The position numbers were made by a program, and so were the translations under genes. From contig NZ_UPPP01000116.1 in the NCBI RefSeq assembly GCF_900476375.1, forward strand, positions 62,001 through 126,000: DNA of 64,000 nt. Reading direction: 5' to 3'. The notes under the pieces were generated by a model. It saw only the letters and a list, made by a program, of their open reading frames with translations, had not been told where the DNA came from and did no database searches. The DNA comes from Allolucifera butyrica. GTDB taxonomy: Bacteria > Bacillota > Negativicutes > Sporomusales > UPPP01. This document shows positions 18,128 through 27,392 of this stretch, one piece after another (the stretch's first letter is position 1; every line of letters starts with the position of its first letter).

Positions 18128-19114
18128 ATGAAATCGGCGCTAATTACCGGCATTATGGGACAAGACGGAGCGTATTTAGCAAAATTATTGCTCACTAAGG
18201 GATATAAGGTATATGGTTTTAATGCCCGCAGGAGTACACCTTCCAATTGGCGCCTGCAGTTTTTGGAAATACAAAATGATGTGGAACTGATTGACGGGGA
18301 TTTGACGGATATGTCGTCAATGATCCGGGCAATACAGAAATCGAAGGCGGCAGAGGTGTATAATCTTGGCGCGCAAAGTTTCGTAGCCACGTCGTGGGAG
18401 CAGCCGATCCTAACTGCACAGGTTACAGGGATTGGGGCAGTAAATGTATTGGAGGCCATTCGGTTGACCGAGCCTTCAATTAAGTTTTACCAGGCATCGA
18501 CCAGCGAGATGTTTGGCTTAATTCAAGAGCCAATGCAAAGTGAGAAAACACCGTTTTATCCGCGAAGCCCTTACGGAGTTGCCAAGTTATACGGACACTG
18601 GATTACTGTGAATTACCGGGAAAGCTTTAATATGTTTGGCTGTTGCGGGATTTTATTTAATCATGAATCACCGCTGCGCGGAATTGAATTTGTTACCAGA
18701 AAGGTTACGGATGCTGTAGCCAGAATTAAATTAGGCAGGCAAAAAGAACTAAGACTCGGCAATATTGATGCAAAGCGAGACTGGGGATTCGCCGGCGACT
18801 ATGTCGAAGCCATGTGGCTTATGCTGCAGCAGGACAAGCCGGATGATTATGTTGTTGCTACCGGGCGGACTACTACAGTGCGGGATATGTGCCGGATTGC
18901 CTTCGAGTATGTGGACTTAAATTATGAAGACTATGTTATAATTGATCCTAAATTCTATCGCCCGGCGGAAGTGGAAGTGTTGTTGGGAAATCCGGCTAAA
19001 GCGAAAAGGGTTCTCGACTGGGAAGCTAAGACCAGTTTGGAGAGCTTAATTCATATGATGGTTGACGCTGACCTGAAAAGGGTAAGGTATGAGGCTGGAG
19101 GACACACCTGTTAG
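18128..19114 (+). CDS. gmd: GDP-mannose 4,6-dehydratase
   Basis: Converts GDP-D-mannose to GDP-4-dehydro-6-deoxy-D-mannose. SDR fold of 328 aa: the nucleotide loop TGIMGQDGAYL near the N-terminus, the family block FNARRSTPSNW, STSEMFG with the active-site Thr-Ser-Glu, YPRSPYGVAK with catalytic Tyr and Lys, and FNHESPLRG. ATG 18128 is taken over GTG 18122 because AGGGGG (18113-18118) is 9 bases from the ATG. The next gene reduces the product, so the pair makes GDP-D-rhamnose. Confidence 0.95.
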   Translation: MKSALITGIMGQDGAYLAKLLLTKGYKVYGFNARRSTPSNWRLQFLEIQNDVELIDGDLTDMSSMIRAIQKSKAAEVYNLGAQSFVATSWEQPILTAQVTGIGAVNVLEAIRLTEPSIKFYQASTSEMFGLIQEPMQSEKTPFYPRSPYGVAKLYGHWITVNYRESFNMFGCCGILFNHESPLRGIEFVTRKVTDAVARIKLGRQKELRLGNIDAKRDWGFAGDYVEAMWLMLQQDKPDDYVVATGRTTTVRDMCRIAFEYVDLNYEDYVIIDPKFYRPAEVEVLLGNPAKAKRVLDWEAKTSLESLIHMMVDADLKRVRYEAGGHTC

Positions 19115-19163
19115 CATGATGCGGTGACCGCTGAATAATTGATAATGAAGGCTGGTAAATAAT

Positions 19164-20120
19164 ATGCGGGTATTGGTTACAGGAGCCGGCGGATTTGTCG
19201 GGCGGTATATGGTAACGGAGTTATTGCGGCGCGGGCATGAAGTGTTTGCCGGAGTTATCCAGGATGGGATGAACGGTACTGTTGGTGTCAGGCACATTGG
19301 CTTTGATGTGACTGATTTTGCGCAGACCAAAGATGCCATTTGCCAAGTCCGGCCGGATGGAATTGTTCATTTGGCGGCCCAAAGCATGGTGACGCAGTCC
19401 TGGTCGGATCCTGCGGCTACGGTATATGTGAATACGATCGGTACGGTAAATGTGGCTATGGCAATTAGGGAAATTGGCCGGCCGGTAAAAATGGTGAATA
19501 TTGGGACGAGTGAAGAATATGGCTTGGCAGGCAAAGCGGGTTTTCCACTAATGGAGGATGCAGAGGGCCAACCACAGAATCCTTATGCATCCAGTAAGCT
19601 GGCGGCAGGCCAAATAGTACTGCAGATGGCGGCAAAGGACAATCTTAATATTATTCATGTACGGCCATTTAACCATTTCGGGCCAGGTCAACGGGTTGGA
19701 TTTGTTATCAGCGATTTTGCGTCTCAGATTTCTAAGATCGAGCAAGGTCTGGCGCCCAGAATAATCAGAGTCGGCAACCTTAATGTAAAACGTGACTTTA
19801 CTGATGTGCGCGATGTCATCCTGGCTTATGCGGCTTTATTGGAAAATAGCGTCCAGACTGGGACGTACAATGTTTGCTCCGGCATCCCGCGTAATATTGG
19901 CGGGATACTCAACGGGATGATAGAAATGGCGAAGGTGTCTATCGATGTAGAAATAGACAAATCACGCTTCCGCCCTTCCGATGTACCATTATTTGTCGGT
20001 TCTCAAGAAAAGATATCAAAGACGGTGGGCTGGAGACCGCGTAGAGATTTTGCGGAGAGCTTGCAGGAAACCATGGATTGGTGGCGGCAGCAGGATTTTA
20101 CTGCGGCTGCTACTGAATAA
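19164..20120 (+). CDS. rmd: GDP-4-dehydro-6-deoxy-D-mannose reductase
   Basis: SDR reductase of 318 aa that makes GDP-D-rhamnose from the Gmd product. VLVTGAGGFVGRYMVTEL is the dinucleotide-binding loop, HLAAQSMVTQSW the substrate loop, GTSEEYG the Ser/Thr site and NPYASSKLA the catalytic Tyr-Lys. HVRPFNHFGPGQ and KRDFTDVRDV are typical of Rmd rather than of GDP-fucose synthase (whose usual GPHDNF block is absent). It follows gmd by 49 bases in the same operon. Fucose synthesis is the main alternative and seems less likely. Confidence 0.85.
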   Translation: MRVLVTGAGGFVGRYMVTELLRRGHEVFAGVIQDGMNGTVGVRHIGFDVTDFAQTKDAICQVRPDGIVHLAAQSMVTQSWSDPAATVYVNTIGTVNVAMAIREIGRPVKMVNIGTSEEYGLAGKAGFPLMEDAEGQPQNPYASSKLAAGQIVLQMAAKDNLNIIHVRPFNHFGPGQRVGFVISDFASQISKIEQGLAPRIIRVGNLNVKRDFTDVRDVILAYAALLENSVQTGTYNVCSGIPRNIGGILNGMIEMAKVSIDVEIDKSRFRPSDVPLFVGSQEKISKTVGWRPRRDFAESLQETMDWWRQQDFTAAATE

Positions 20121-20209
20121 AATCCTATTATTTGAGCTGAAAACAGACTATGTAAATTTCGTTGGTTTTAAGCTAAGCCCCAATAAAAAAATAGTATTGT
20201 GGAGTGGAA

Positions 20210-20866
20210 ATGACGAAATTATTATTTAAATTACTTATTCGGAATCCCTTACGGATATTTAGTTTTTTGGCGGGATGGATCATATCACTATTATATGTGG
20301 ATAACAAAAGTCACTTTTTACCTATTATTTGTGAAAAGCCAGGATTTCACATGCTAAAGATTAAGAAAAAAAAAGCCAGTAAGCTGATTATTAATGGGAC
20401 ATTACGAGTGGAAAAACGCGCCCGGATAGATATTCATGAAGGCTCTACAATTATTATTAACGGTATTGTTAAATTTGGCGCGGATGTACATCTATCAGCC
20501 GCGCCAGGGGCAACAATAATTTTAGGAAGTAGAAATAATGGTAAAATAGACATAAATAGCAGAACAACCATTTCTGCTCATGAAAGAATTACAATTGGTT
20601 CCGATTGTATGTTATCCTGGGATATCTTAATTATGGACAGTAATGTGCATCCCATTGTTGAGCCGCCAACCCGAATGAATAGTCCGATACATATAAATGA
20701 TAATGTTTGGATTGGATGCCGGGCTACGATCTTAAAAGGAGTAACTATTGGACAAGGAGCTGTCGTTGGAGCAGCGGCAGTAGTTGTAAGGGATGTTCCT
20801 GATAAAACAATTGTTGCTGGTAATCCGGCCAAGGTAGTGAAGGAAAACGTATGTTGGATTGAATAA
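20210..20866 (+). CDS. Hexapeptide-repeat acyltransferase, copy 1 of a tandem pair
   Basis: About 218-aa left-handed beta-helix transferase. The N-terminal membrane-proximal segment (RNPLRIFSFLAGW) is followed by hexapeptide coils. The C-terminal catalytic part has the candidate His in SNVHPIVEPP, NDNVWIGCRATILKGVTI and AGNPAKVV. ATG 20210 has TGGAG 5 bases upstream. It is clearly paralogous to the next gene (RNPRRIFSYF at the same place). It probably acetylates a sugar of the O-unit; the acceptor is unknown. Confidence 0.75.
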   Translation: MTKLLFKLLIRNPLRIFSFLAGWIISLLYVDNKSHFLPIICEKPGFHMLKIKKKKASKLIINGTLRVEKRARIDIHEGSTIIINGIVKFGADVHLSAAPGATIILGSRNNGKIDINSRTTISAHERITIGSDCMLSWDILIMDSNVHPIVEPPTRMNSPIHINDNVWIGCRATILKGVTIGQGAVVGAAAVVVRDVPDKTIVAGNPAKVVKENVCWIE

Positions 20867-20969
20867 TTGGATTCGAATGAGAAGAAGGTATCAACAAATC
20901 AAAGAGTTCTTGATTTGGTATTAGGCGGAGTAAATAAAATTTAGATTCATAATGTAGCGAGGATGACTT

Positions 20970-21635
20970 ATGTTTAAAAGTATTCTGCGAAATCCTAGAC
21001 GTATTTTTAGTTATTTTTATAGTTACTGGCTATCTACTTTTTATGTGGCTGAGAAAAATTGTCCGTTGCCAATTTTAATAAAATCTCCAGGATTACCGGT
21101 AAAGGTAAGAAAAAAAAGAGATGCAAAGATTATAGTTTCCGGCCAGCTTATTTTGGATAGCCGCAGTTCGCCGAATCCAAAATCAAACATTATCATAGAA
21201 CTTGGCTATAATGCTATACTAGAAGTAAAAGGAACAGTTATTTTACATCAGGGTACGGTGATTACAGTAAATGATAATGCAAAGGTTGTTCTGGGCACAG
21301 ACATTTCCAAAACAATAGAGGCCGCTTATAACTTTAAAATAGTCGCCGATGAGTATGTACAAATTGGATCAGGCGGCATCATTTCCTGGGATGTTTTTAT
21401 TACGGACAGCTCTGCTCACAAAATCGGTAATCCACCGTCTATTAAGAATGCACCTGTTATAATTAATGAGGATGTTTGGATTAGTTTGAATGCAACCATT
21501 TTAAAAGGTGTGGAAATTGGTAGGGGAGCGGTAATTGGAGCCCGCGCGGTCGTTGTCAAAGATGTACCGCCTGGAAGTATAGCAGCGGGAAATCCGGCAA
21601 AGGTAGTCAGTAGAGATATTTACTGGCAACTATAG
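20970..21635 (+). CDS. Hexapeptide-repeat acyltransferase, copy 2 of a tandem pair
   Basis: 221-aa paralogue of the gene just upstream, with the same order of features: RNPRRIFSYFYSYW, beta-helix coils, a candidate His in DSSAHKIGNPP, NEDVWISLNATILKGVEI and AGNPAKVVSRD. In this copy the WIG turn reads WIS, so one coil is altered. ATG 20970 follows GAGGATG. The pair probably arose by local duplication and then specialised on different sugars or positions, which is inference. Confidence 0.75.
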   Translation: MFKSILRNPRRIFSYFYSYWLSTFYVAEKNCPLPILIKSPGLPVKVRKKRDAKIIVSGQLILDSRSSPNPKSNIIIELGYNAILEVKGTVILHQGTVITVNDNAKVVLGTDISKTIEAAYNFKIVADEYVQIGSGGIISWDVFITDSSAHKIGNPPSIKNAPVIINEDVWISLNATILKGVEIGRGAVIGARAVVVKDVPPGSIAAGNPAKVVSRDIYWQL

Positions 21636-21648
21636 GAAGTGATTTAAA

Positions 21649-22401
21649 ATGATGTATTTCCTAAAATTTATATATCAGGCATTTTTCTTGCCGCCGGGCA
21701 TTTTTATTTTTACTTTTCTGGGAATTGGCCTTTGGTTTCGTTATAAAAAAGAACGGTGTTGGAAACTGATTGTTGTATTGACCTGTATTTTCTACCTTTT
21801 TACGACGAATTTTACGGCAAGGCTGCTTTTAATGCCTTTAGAACAGCGTTATGAACCGCCGAAACAACCAGGAGGCGATATTATTGTTATGCTGGGGGCG
21901 GGTGCTCATGCGGATGTTCCCAATGTGAACGGGGTTGGGCAGATCTCAGGTTATGGCGCCAATCGGTTGCTTACTTGTGTCCAATTGTATCATCAGCTTG
22001 ACGTACCGATTCTTGTGTCAGGCGGACAGGTCTTCCAAGGTTCCGGCAATGAAGCGGAAATTGCCAAAACAACATTGCTGGGGTTAGGCATTCCTGCTAA
22101 TAAAATTTTAGTTGAGAAGGAAAGCCTCAATACGACTCAGAATGCGCAGTATACTGCCCGGATTTTAGAAAGTCGCGGCTTTACCCGGCCAATACTGGTA
22201 ACGTCGGCGTTTCATATGGCACGGGCTATTGGACAGTTTGCAAAGGTCCGGGTCGCTGTTATACCCTATCCGTCAGATTACCAGACCAATCGTCGACTCT
22301 TTCTGACGGTTTTTGATTTTATTCCTTCAGCTGATGCCGCGGAGAAGATTAGTCTGGCGGTGAAGGAATACATTGGACTTTTGGCAGTCCGGTGGTACTA
22401 A
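21649..22401 (+). CDS. DUF218/YdcF-SanA-ElyC family membrane protein, paralogue 1
   Basis: 250 aa with two N-terminal membrane helices (residues about 8-30 and 38-55), then the DUF218 domain. IIVMLGAGAHAD is the first strand, LVSGGQVFQGSGNEA the conserved Gly-Asn-Glu segment, KESLNTTQNAQY the TxxNa motif, and LVTSAFHMARA the conserved His. Family members act in envelope and peptidoglycan homeostasis in enterobacteria (ElyC, SanA), but their reaction is not settled. A closely similar gene is at 36607-37359 and a 3' scrap of a third at 58701-58778. Its stop lies just before the manC start. Confidence 0.8.
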   Translation: MMYFLKFIYQAFFLPPGIFIFTFLGIGLWFRYKKERCWKLIVVLTCIFYLFTTNFTARLLLMPLEQRYEPPKQPGGDIIVMLGAGAHADVPNVNGVGQISGYGANRLLTCVQLYHQLDVPILVSGGQVFQGSGNEAEIAKTTLLGLGIPANKILVEKESLNTTQNAQYTARILESRGFTRPILVTSAFHMARAIGQFAKVRVAVIPYPSDYQTNRRLFLTVFDFIPSADAAEKISLAVKEYIGLLAVRWY

Positions 22402-22423
22402 GCGAGACGGGAGAGTGAAATCC

Positions 22424-23806
22424 GTGAAAGTGATTATATTAGCCGGCGGCGGGGGAACCCGTTTGTTTCCGCTGTCCAGAAAGTGTTTGCCCAAACAGTT
22501 TCTCAAGCTCGATAATAAAGATTCGCTGCTTACCAGAACAGTACAGCGCTTTTTAGAGATCGTAAAGCCCAATGATATTGTAGTCGTGACTAATGAAGCG
22601 TATTTTTTTCATGTGAAATCGGAACTGATTGCCTGCGGGGCGGAGAAAGCTCATATTTTGCTGGAACCGGCCGCGCGGAACACGGCTCCGGCTATCGGGC
22701 TGGCGGTCCGGTATTGCATGGACTTGTTAGATGTGCCGCCAACGGAAGCCCTATTTGTAACACCGGCTGACCATGTCATTGAACCGCAAGCCACTTTTAA
22801 GGCAGCCGTCCGTCATTCCGCAGAGATGGCAGAGAAAGGCTATATTGTCACTTTTGGTATCCTGCCGGATAAACCGGAAACGGGCTACGGTTATATTCAG
22901 GCAGGCGAGCCCTGTCAGTATGGCTTCCGGGTTGATTCCTTCCGGGAAAAGCCGGATTTGGCAACCGCCGAGTCCTATTTGGCGGCCGGAAATTATTATT
23001 GGAATTCGGGAATGTTTGTTTTTACTCTAAACTGCATTATGGAAGAACTGCAGCGGCATCAGCCGGCTATTTATAACCTACTGGCAGCCGGCTGGGAGGA
23101 AGTCATAGACCGGTTTGATGAAATGCCAAAGATATCGATTGACTACGCGGTGGCGGAAAAATCCGATAAGGTTATTACCATTCCCTTTACAGGTTATTGG
23201 AATGATATCGGGTCTTGGGATTCGATTTATGATATTTTACCGAAAGATGAGCAGGGAAACGGCTTACAAGGTGATTGCCTTCCTATTGATTGCACTAATA
23301 GTCTGCTGTTGGGGCGGAGCCGGCTGATTGCGGGCATCGGGCTGGAGGATGTACTGGTGGTCGAGACCGATGATGTCATACTGGTTGCAAAAAAGGGAGA
23401 ATCGCAAAAAGTCAAGGATTTGGTTGAGACTCTAAAAATACAAGGCCGCAAGGAAGCGGAGGAACATACTACGGTCTATCGTCCCTGGGGCAGTTCTACG
23501 GTTTTAAATGAAGGGGAAGGCTATAAAACGAAAAAGGTTACCGTCAATCCCGGCGAGAAACTGAGTTTGCAGCTTCATTACCACCGGAGCGAGCACTGGA
23601 TCGTTCTGTCCGGTACAGCCAAGGTGACAATGAATGGACAGGAGCATATGGTTCATGAAAATAACAGCATTTTTGTTCCTCAGGCTACGAAGCACCGCCT
23701 GGAGAATCCCGGCAAGATCCCGCTGGAAATGATCGAGGTCCAGAATGGGCGCTATTTAGAAGAAGATGATATTGTACGGTTTGATGATGAATATGGGCGG
23801 GACTAA
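22424..23806 (+). CDS. manC: Mannose-1-phosphate guanylyltransferase / mannose-6-phosphate isomerase
   Basis: Bifunctional type II enzyme of about 461 aa that makes GDP-mannose for Gmd. The N-terminal nucleotidyltransferase domain opens VIILAGGGGTRLFPLSR with KCLPKQFLKL. VTPADHVI and FREKPDLATAESYL follow. The C-terminal cupin isomerase domain has KLSLQLHYHRSEHWIVLSG with its metal-binding His and Glu. GTG 22424 is chosen because GGGAGAG (22409-22414) is about 10 bases upstream; longer in-frame starts run into the DUF218 gene. No phosphomannomutase gene is in the window. Confidence 0.95.
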   Translation: MKVIILAGGGGTRLFPLSRKCLPKQFLKLDNKDSLLTRTVQRFLEIVKPNDIVVVTNEAYFFHVKSELIACGAEKAHILLEPAARNTAPAIGLAVRYCMDLLDVPPTEALFVTPADHVIEPQATFKAAVRHSAEMAEKGYIVTFGILPDKPETGYGYIQAGEPCQYGFRVDSFREKPDLATAESYLAAGNYYWNSGMFVFTLNCIMEELQRHQPAIYNLLAAGWEEVIDRFDEMPKISIDYAVAEKSDKVITIPFTGYWNDIGSWDSIYDILPKDEQGNGLQGDCLPIDCTNSLLLGRSRLIAGIGLEDVLVVETDDVILVAKKGESQKVKDLVETLKIQGRKEAEEHTTVYRPWGSSTVLNEGEGYKTKKVTVNPGEKLSLQLHYHRSEHWIVLSGTAKVTMNGQEHMVHENNSIFVPQATKHRLENPGKIPLEMIEVQNGRYLEEDDIVRFDDEYGRD

Positions 23807-23911
23807 GATAATAGTTAATTGTCATATTTTTGTAATTATTTTCCTGTATGATGGTATTATATGGTAAAATGATATTGTGCTGAAATAGCAGGAAAGGGGG
23901 GCCTATTGCCG

Positions 23912-24781
23912 ATGATAAAAAAAGGCATTATTCTGGCCGGCGGTTCCGGAACCCGGCTGCATCCGCTGACTAGAGTGGTTAGCAAGCAATTGATGCCGGT
24001 CTATGATAAACCGATGATTTATTATCCCCTAAGCATCCTTATGCTGGCCGGAATTACAGATATTTTGGTGATTAACACACCGCAGGATTCGCCTCTGTTT
24101 CAGAATCTCTTGCAAGACGGCAGTCAGTGGGGTTTGAATATTCACTATGCTGTTCAGCCCAGTCCGGACGGTCTCGCCCAGGCGTTTCTTATTGGCCGGG
24201 ACTTTATCGGTGGGGATAGCTGCGCTTTGGTGTTGGGGGATAACATTTTTTATGGCCACAGCATTGTGGAATCGACCCAGCGGGCGGCGTCGCATGAGAC
24301 GGGAGCGACGGTCTTTGCTTACTGGGTAAAAGAGCCGCAGCATTATGGTGTCGTCGAATTTGACCAGGACGGCAAGGCCATCAGTCTGGCGGAAAAGCCG
24401 GTTCAGCCGAAGTCCAATTATGCCGTAACCGGACTCTATTTCTATGATAATCAGGTCGTCGACATCGCGGCCGGTCTAAAGCCTTCCGCCCGGGGCGAAC
24501 TGGAAATTACCGACGTAAATAAAGCCTATCTGGAACGAGGTACCCTGCGGGTGGAAAAACTGGGCCGGGGCTATGCCTGGCTTGATACGGGCACCCATGA
24601 ATCGCTATTGCAAGCTTCTTTGTTTGTTCAAACTGTCGAAGAACGCCAGGGGCTTAAAATTGCTTGTCCGGAAGAAATTGCTTACCGGATGGGATATATC
24701 AATCAGGAACAGTTGTGTAAGCTGGCTGAGCCGCTGAAAAAGAATGCCTACGGGCAATATCTGCTGACGCTGGTTCGATAG
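23912..24781 (+). CDS. rmlA: Glucose-1-phosphate thymidylyltransferase
   Basis: First step of dTDP-L-rhamnose synthesis: dTTP plus glucose-1-phosphate to dTDP-glucose. GIILAGGSGTRLHPLT holds the nucleotide loop, followed by KQLMPVYDKPMIYYPLS, LVLGDNIFYG with the metal Asp, and GYAWLDTGTHESLL. Length (290 aa) is normal. ATG 23912 or TTG 23906 could start it; AAGGGGG at 23894-23900 fits both. The 99-base gap upstream is AT-rich and may carry a promoter, but no box pair with good spacing stands out. Confidence 0.95.
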   Translation: MIKKGIILAGGSGTRLHPLTRVVSKQLMPVYDKPMIYYPLSILMLAGITDILVINTPQDSPLFQNLLQDGSQWGLNIHYAVQPSPDGLAQAFLIGRDFIGGDSCALVLGDNIFYGHSIVESTQRAASHETGATVFAYWVKEPQHYGVVEFDQDGKAISLAEKPVQPKSNYAVTGLYFYDNQVVDIAAGLKPSARGELEITDVNKAYLERGTLRVEKLGRGYAWLDTGTHESLLQASLFVQTVEERQGLKIACPEEIAYRMGYINQEQLCKLAEPLKKNAYGQYLLTLVR

Positions 24782-24817
24782 GTTTGTTACTTATCCAGTA
24801 GAAACGGGGAGATTATA

Positions 24818-25273
24818 TTGATAAAAGATGTTATGGTCAAAAAACTGCTGCGTCATCCTGATGACCGCGGTTTTTTCATGGAAATCCTGCGGGATGATGA
24901 AAATTTGTTAAAACGTTTTGGACAAGCGTCCATGTCGAAGTCTTATCCCGGCGTAATAAAAGCCTTTCATTATCATGAAAGGCAGGATGATATCTGGTTT
25001 TTCCCGGTTGGCAACGCTCAGGTGGTATTATACGATTTGCGGGCGGACTCATCGACCAAAGGCGAAACCAATGTGTTTTATCTGGGGGAAGACAACCCAC
25101 AGGTTGTGGTTATTCCCAAGGGGGTGGCCCACGGCTACCGGGTGCTAGGCAATGAGCCGGCTTGTATCGTATACTTTACGACCGAATCCTACGATCCGAA
25201 AAATCCGGACGAGAAACGAATCGACTGGAATGATCCGATGATTGGCTTTGACTGGACAACGAAGAACAGGTAG
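24818..25273 (+). CDS. rmlC: dTDP-4-dehydrorhamnose 3,5-epimerase family protein (short form)
   Basis: Cupin-fold sugar epimerase of 151 aa, third step of dTDP-L-rhamnose synthesis by position in an A-C-B-D order. It shows DDRGFFMEIL, the active-site strand AFHYHERQDD, VVLYDLRADS, IPKGVAHGYRVL and DWNDPMIGFDW. It is about 30 residues shorter than classical RmlC. The usual RGLHYQ reads KAFHYH, as in the short Firmicute and cyanobacterial forms, so the catalytic details may differ. The start is TTG 24818 behind a GGGGA. Confidence 0.8.
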   Translation: MIKDVMVKKLLRHPDDRGFFMEILRDDENLLKRFGQASMSKSYPGVIKAFHYHERQDDIWFFPVGNAQVVLYDLRADSSTKGETNVFYLGEDNPQVVVIPKGVAHGYRVLGNEPACIVYFTTESYDPKNPDEKRIDWNDPMIGFDWTTKNR

Positions 25274-25283
25274 GGTGATTCAT

Positions 25284-26294
25284 TTGAAGAGAATACTGAT
25301 TACCGGCGGCGCCGGTTTTATCGGCAGCAACTTTGTGCGGCATATGTTAGCCGCTCATCCGGATTATGAAATTATCAATTTGGATGCACTGACTTATGCC
25401 GGCAACCTGGAAAACCTGCAAGATATTAGCAAGAATCCGCATTATGCCTTTGTCAAAGGGGACATTACCGACGGCGGAGCGGTAAACGCTGTAATTTCTC
25501 AGGGTGTGGAGGCAATCGTTAACTTTGCGGCCGAATCGCACGTGGACCGGAGCATTGAGGATCCCAGTATCTTCGTTAAGACCAATGTTTTGGGGACTCA
25601 GGTATTGCTCGACGAGGCCCGCAAGAACGGGGTGAAGAAATACTTGCAGGTGTCAACCGACGAAGTCTATGGCGCCTTGGGACCGGAAGGACTATTCTCT
25701 GAGACGACGCCCCTGGCGCCGAACAGCCCCTATTCGGCCAGTAAGACCGGCGCCGATCTCTTGGTGCGGGCCTATCACGAGACCTACGGCCTGAATGTGA
25801 ACATTACGCGCTGTTCTAATAATTACGGTCCGTATCATTTTCCTGAGAAATTGATCCCTTTAGTAATTACTAATGTGCTGGAAGGAAAGGAAATCCCCGT
25901 TTATGGTGACGGACTGCAGATTCGGGATTGGCTGCATGTGGCGGATCATTGCCGCGCCATCGACTTGGTGCTGCATGAAAGCCGGAGCGGTGAAGTATAT
26001 AATATCGGCGGCAATAACGAGCGTACTAATATCCATATTGTAAAAACAATTTTGCAGGAATTAGGCAAGCCGGAAAGTTTGATTAAATATGTAAAAGACC
26101 GTCCGGGCCATGACCGGCGCTATGCGATTGACGCCACGAAAATCAGGACGGAGCTTGGCTGGCAGCCGGAGTATACCTTTGAAACCGGTATTAGGGATAC
26201 GGTCAAATGGTATCTGGAAAATAAGGCTTGGTGGCAGAATGTGAAGTCGGGCGATTATATTAAGTATTATGAAAAAATGTATGGAAACCGGTAG
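25284..26294 (+). CDS. rmlB: dTDP-glucose 4,6-dehydratase
   Basis: Second step of dTDP-L-rhamnose synthesis. SDR enzyme of 336 aa with ILITGGAGFIGSNFVRHM, NFAAESHVDRSI, the active-site STDEVYG, SPYSASKTGAD with catalytic Tyr and Lys, and NNYGPYHFPEKLIPL. TTG 25284 is chosen because AGGGTG lies just upstream and the family begins at this residue; the in-frame ATG at 25242 is inside rmlC. It is followed by rmlD with only a few bases between. Confidence 0.95.
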   Translation: MKRILITGGAGFIGSNFVRHMLAAHPDYEIINLDALTYAGNLENLQDISKNPHYAFVKGDITDGGAVNAVISQGVEAIVNFAAESHVDRSIEDPSIFVKTNVLGTQVLLDEARKNGVKKYLQVSTDEVYGALGPEGLFSETTPLAPNSPYSASKTGADLLVRAYHETYGLNVNITRCSNNYGPYHFPEKLIPLVITNVLEGKEIPVYGDGLQIRDWLHVADHCRAIDLVLHESRSGEVYNIGGNNERTNIHIVKTILQELGKPESLIKYVKDRPGHDRRYAIDATKIRTELGWQPEYTFETGIRDTVKWYLENKAWWQNVKSGDYIKYYEKMYGNR

Positions 26295-26303
26295 GTGGAA
26301 ATA

Positions 26304-27143
26304 ATGAAAATATTAATTACCGGCGCGAATGGCCAATTAGGCCGGGAACTGACGAAACGGCTGCAGGGAACGGATTTCCTGCCCACGGATGTGGCGGAAA
26401 TGGATATTACCGACCAAAACGCCACCAGGAAAGTCATCGAGTCGTATCGCCCCGGTGTGGTCATTCACGGCGCAGCTTATACCAATGTTGACGGAGCGGA
26501 GGCCAACCCGGATTTAGCCTATAAGATTAATGCCGTGGGTACCCAGAATGTTGCCGTAGCTTGTCTGAACTGCGGCGCCAAAATGGTTTATATAAGTACG
26601 GACTATGTATTTGACGGCACTCTGGGGCGGGCCTATAATGATTTTGACCAGCCCAACCCCCAGAGTGTTTATGGCAAGTCCAAGTACGCCGGGGAAACGC
26701 TGGCCAAGCATATTTTGAACCGCTTGTTTATCGTGCGGACCTCCTGGCTGTACGGCGACGGCAATAATTTTGTACGGACCATGCTCAAACTGGGACAGGA
26801 ACGGGATGAAATAAAAGTCGTCAATGACCAGCATGGCTGCCCCACTTCAACCAAGGACTTGGCGGAAGTGATTTTAAAATTGATTGATACAGAGTCTTAT
26901 GGTACCTATCATGCAGCCAACACCGGTGTGACAACTTGGTATGATTTTGCCAGAAAGATCTTTGAACTGAGCGGCAATACCAGGGTTAAGGTTTTGCCGC
27001 AGACGACGGAAGAACTGAATCGTCCGGCGCCAAGACCGATGTATTCGCCGTTTGAGAACCGGATGCTCAGGCTGGCAATCGGTCATACAGTACGGCCTTG
27101 GGAAGAAGCGTTAAAGGAATATATTTTAGAATTTAGAAAATAA
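26304..27143 (+). CDS. rmlD: dTDP-4-dehydrorhamnose reductase
   Basis: Final NAD(P)H-dependent step to dTDP-L-rhamnose. 279 aa with ILITGANGQLGRELTKRL, the IHGAAYTNVDGAE loop, YISTDYVFDG, VYGKSKYAGE with Tyr-Lys, and RTSWLYGDG. ATG 26304 has AGGTGG at 26293-26298. It is the last gene of the locus. Its terminator now seems to lie 1.5 kb away, behind an IS256-family insertion (see 28806-28825). A decayed second copy is at 10479-10690. Confidence 0.95.
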   Translation: MKILITGANGQLGRELTKRLQGTDFLPTDVAEMDITDQNATRKVIESYRPGVVIHGAAYTNVDGAEANPDLAYKINAVGTQNVAVACLNCGAKMVYISTDYVFDGTLGRAYNDFDQPNPQSVYGKSKYAGETLAKHILNRLFIVRTSWLYGDGNNFVRTMLKLGQERDEIKVVNDQHGCPTSTKDLAEVILKLIDTESYGTYHAANTGVTTWYDFARKIFELSGNTRVKVLPQTTEELNRPAPRPMYSPFENRMLRLAIGHTVRPWEEALKEYILEFRK

Positions 27144-27161
27144 AATTTAAAAATGAAAATC

Positions 27162-27190
27162 GAGATTGCTTCACTTCGTTCGCAACGACA
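27162..27190 (+). repeat. Small interspersed repeat, single copy
   Basis: Begins GAGATTGCTTCACTTCG and ends CGCAACGACA. It differs from the copy at 1322-1350 at two positions. It lies 18 bases after rmlD. The rest of the stretch to 27289 shows no gene or clear signal. Confidence 0.8.
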
Positions 27191-27392
27191 ATCTATGAAC
27201 TGTCATCGCGGACCGAACAAGGGAGCACGGCGATTTCGTCACTTTCTGGGTAGGAGCCAAGGGTGGCAATCTTCAAGAAGCGATATTATCTACAGTCGGG
27301 TCTGCGGATAATTTTGTGTAAATCGGATTCCTTATGACAAGAAATAGTGGCTTTTTTGAAGCAAGTCTGTTATCACCCTTGTTGAATCTACT

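Noticed and set aside
23819..23870. Promoter in front of rmlA
   Set aside because: AT-rich with TTGTCA, TTGTAA, TATTAT and TAAAAT boxes, but no pair has acceptable spacing; left unannotated.
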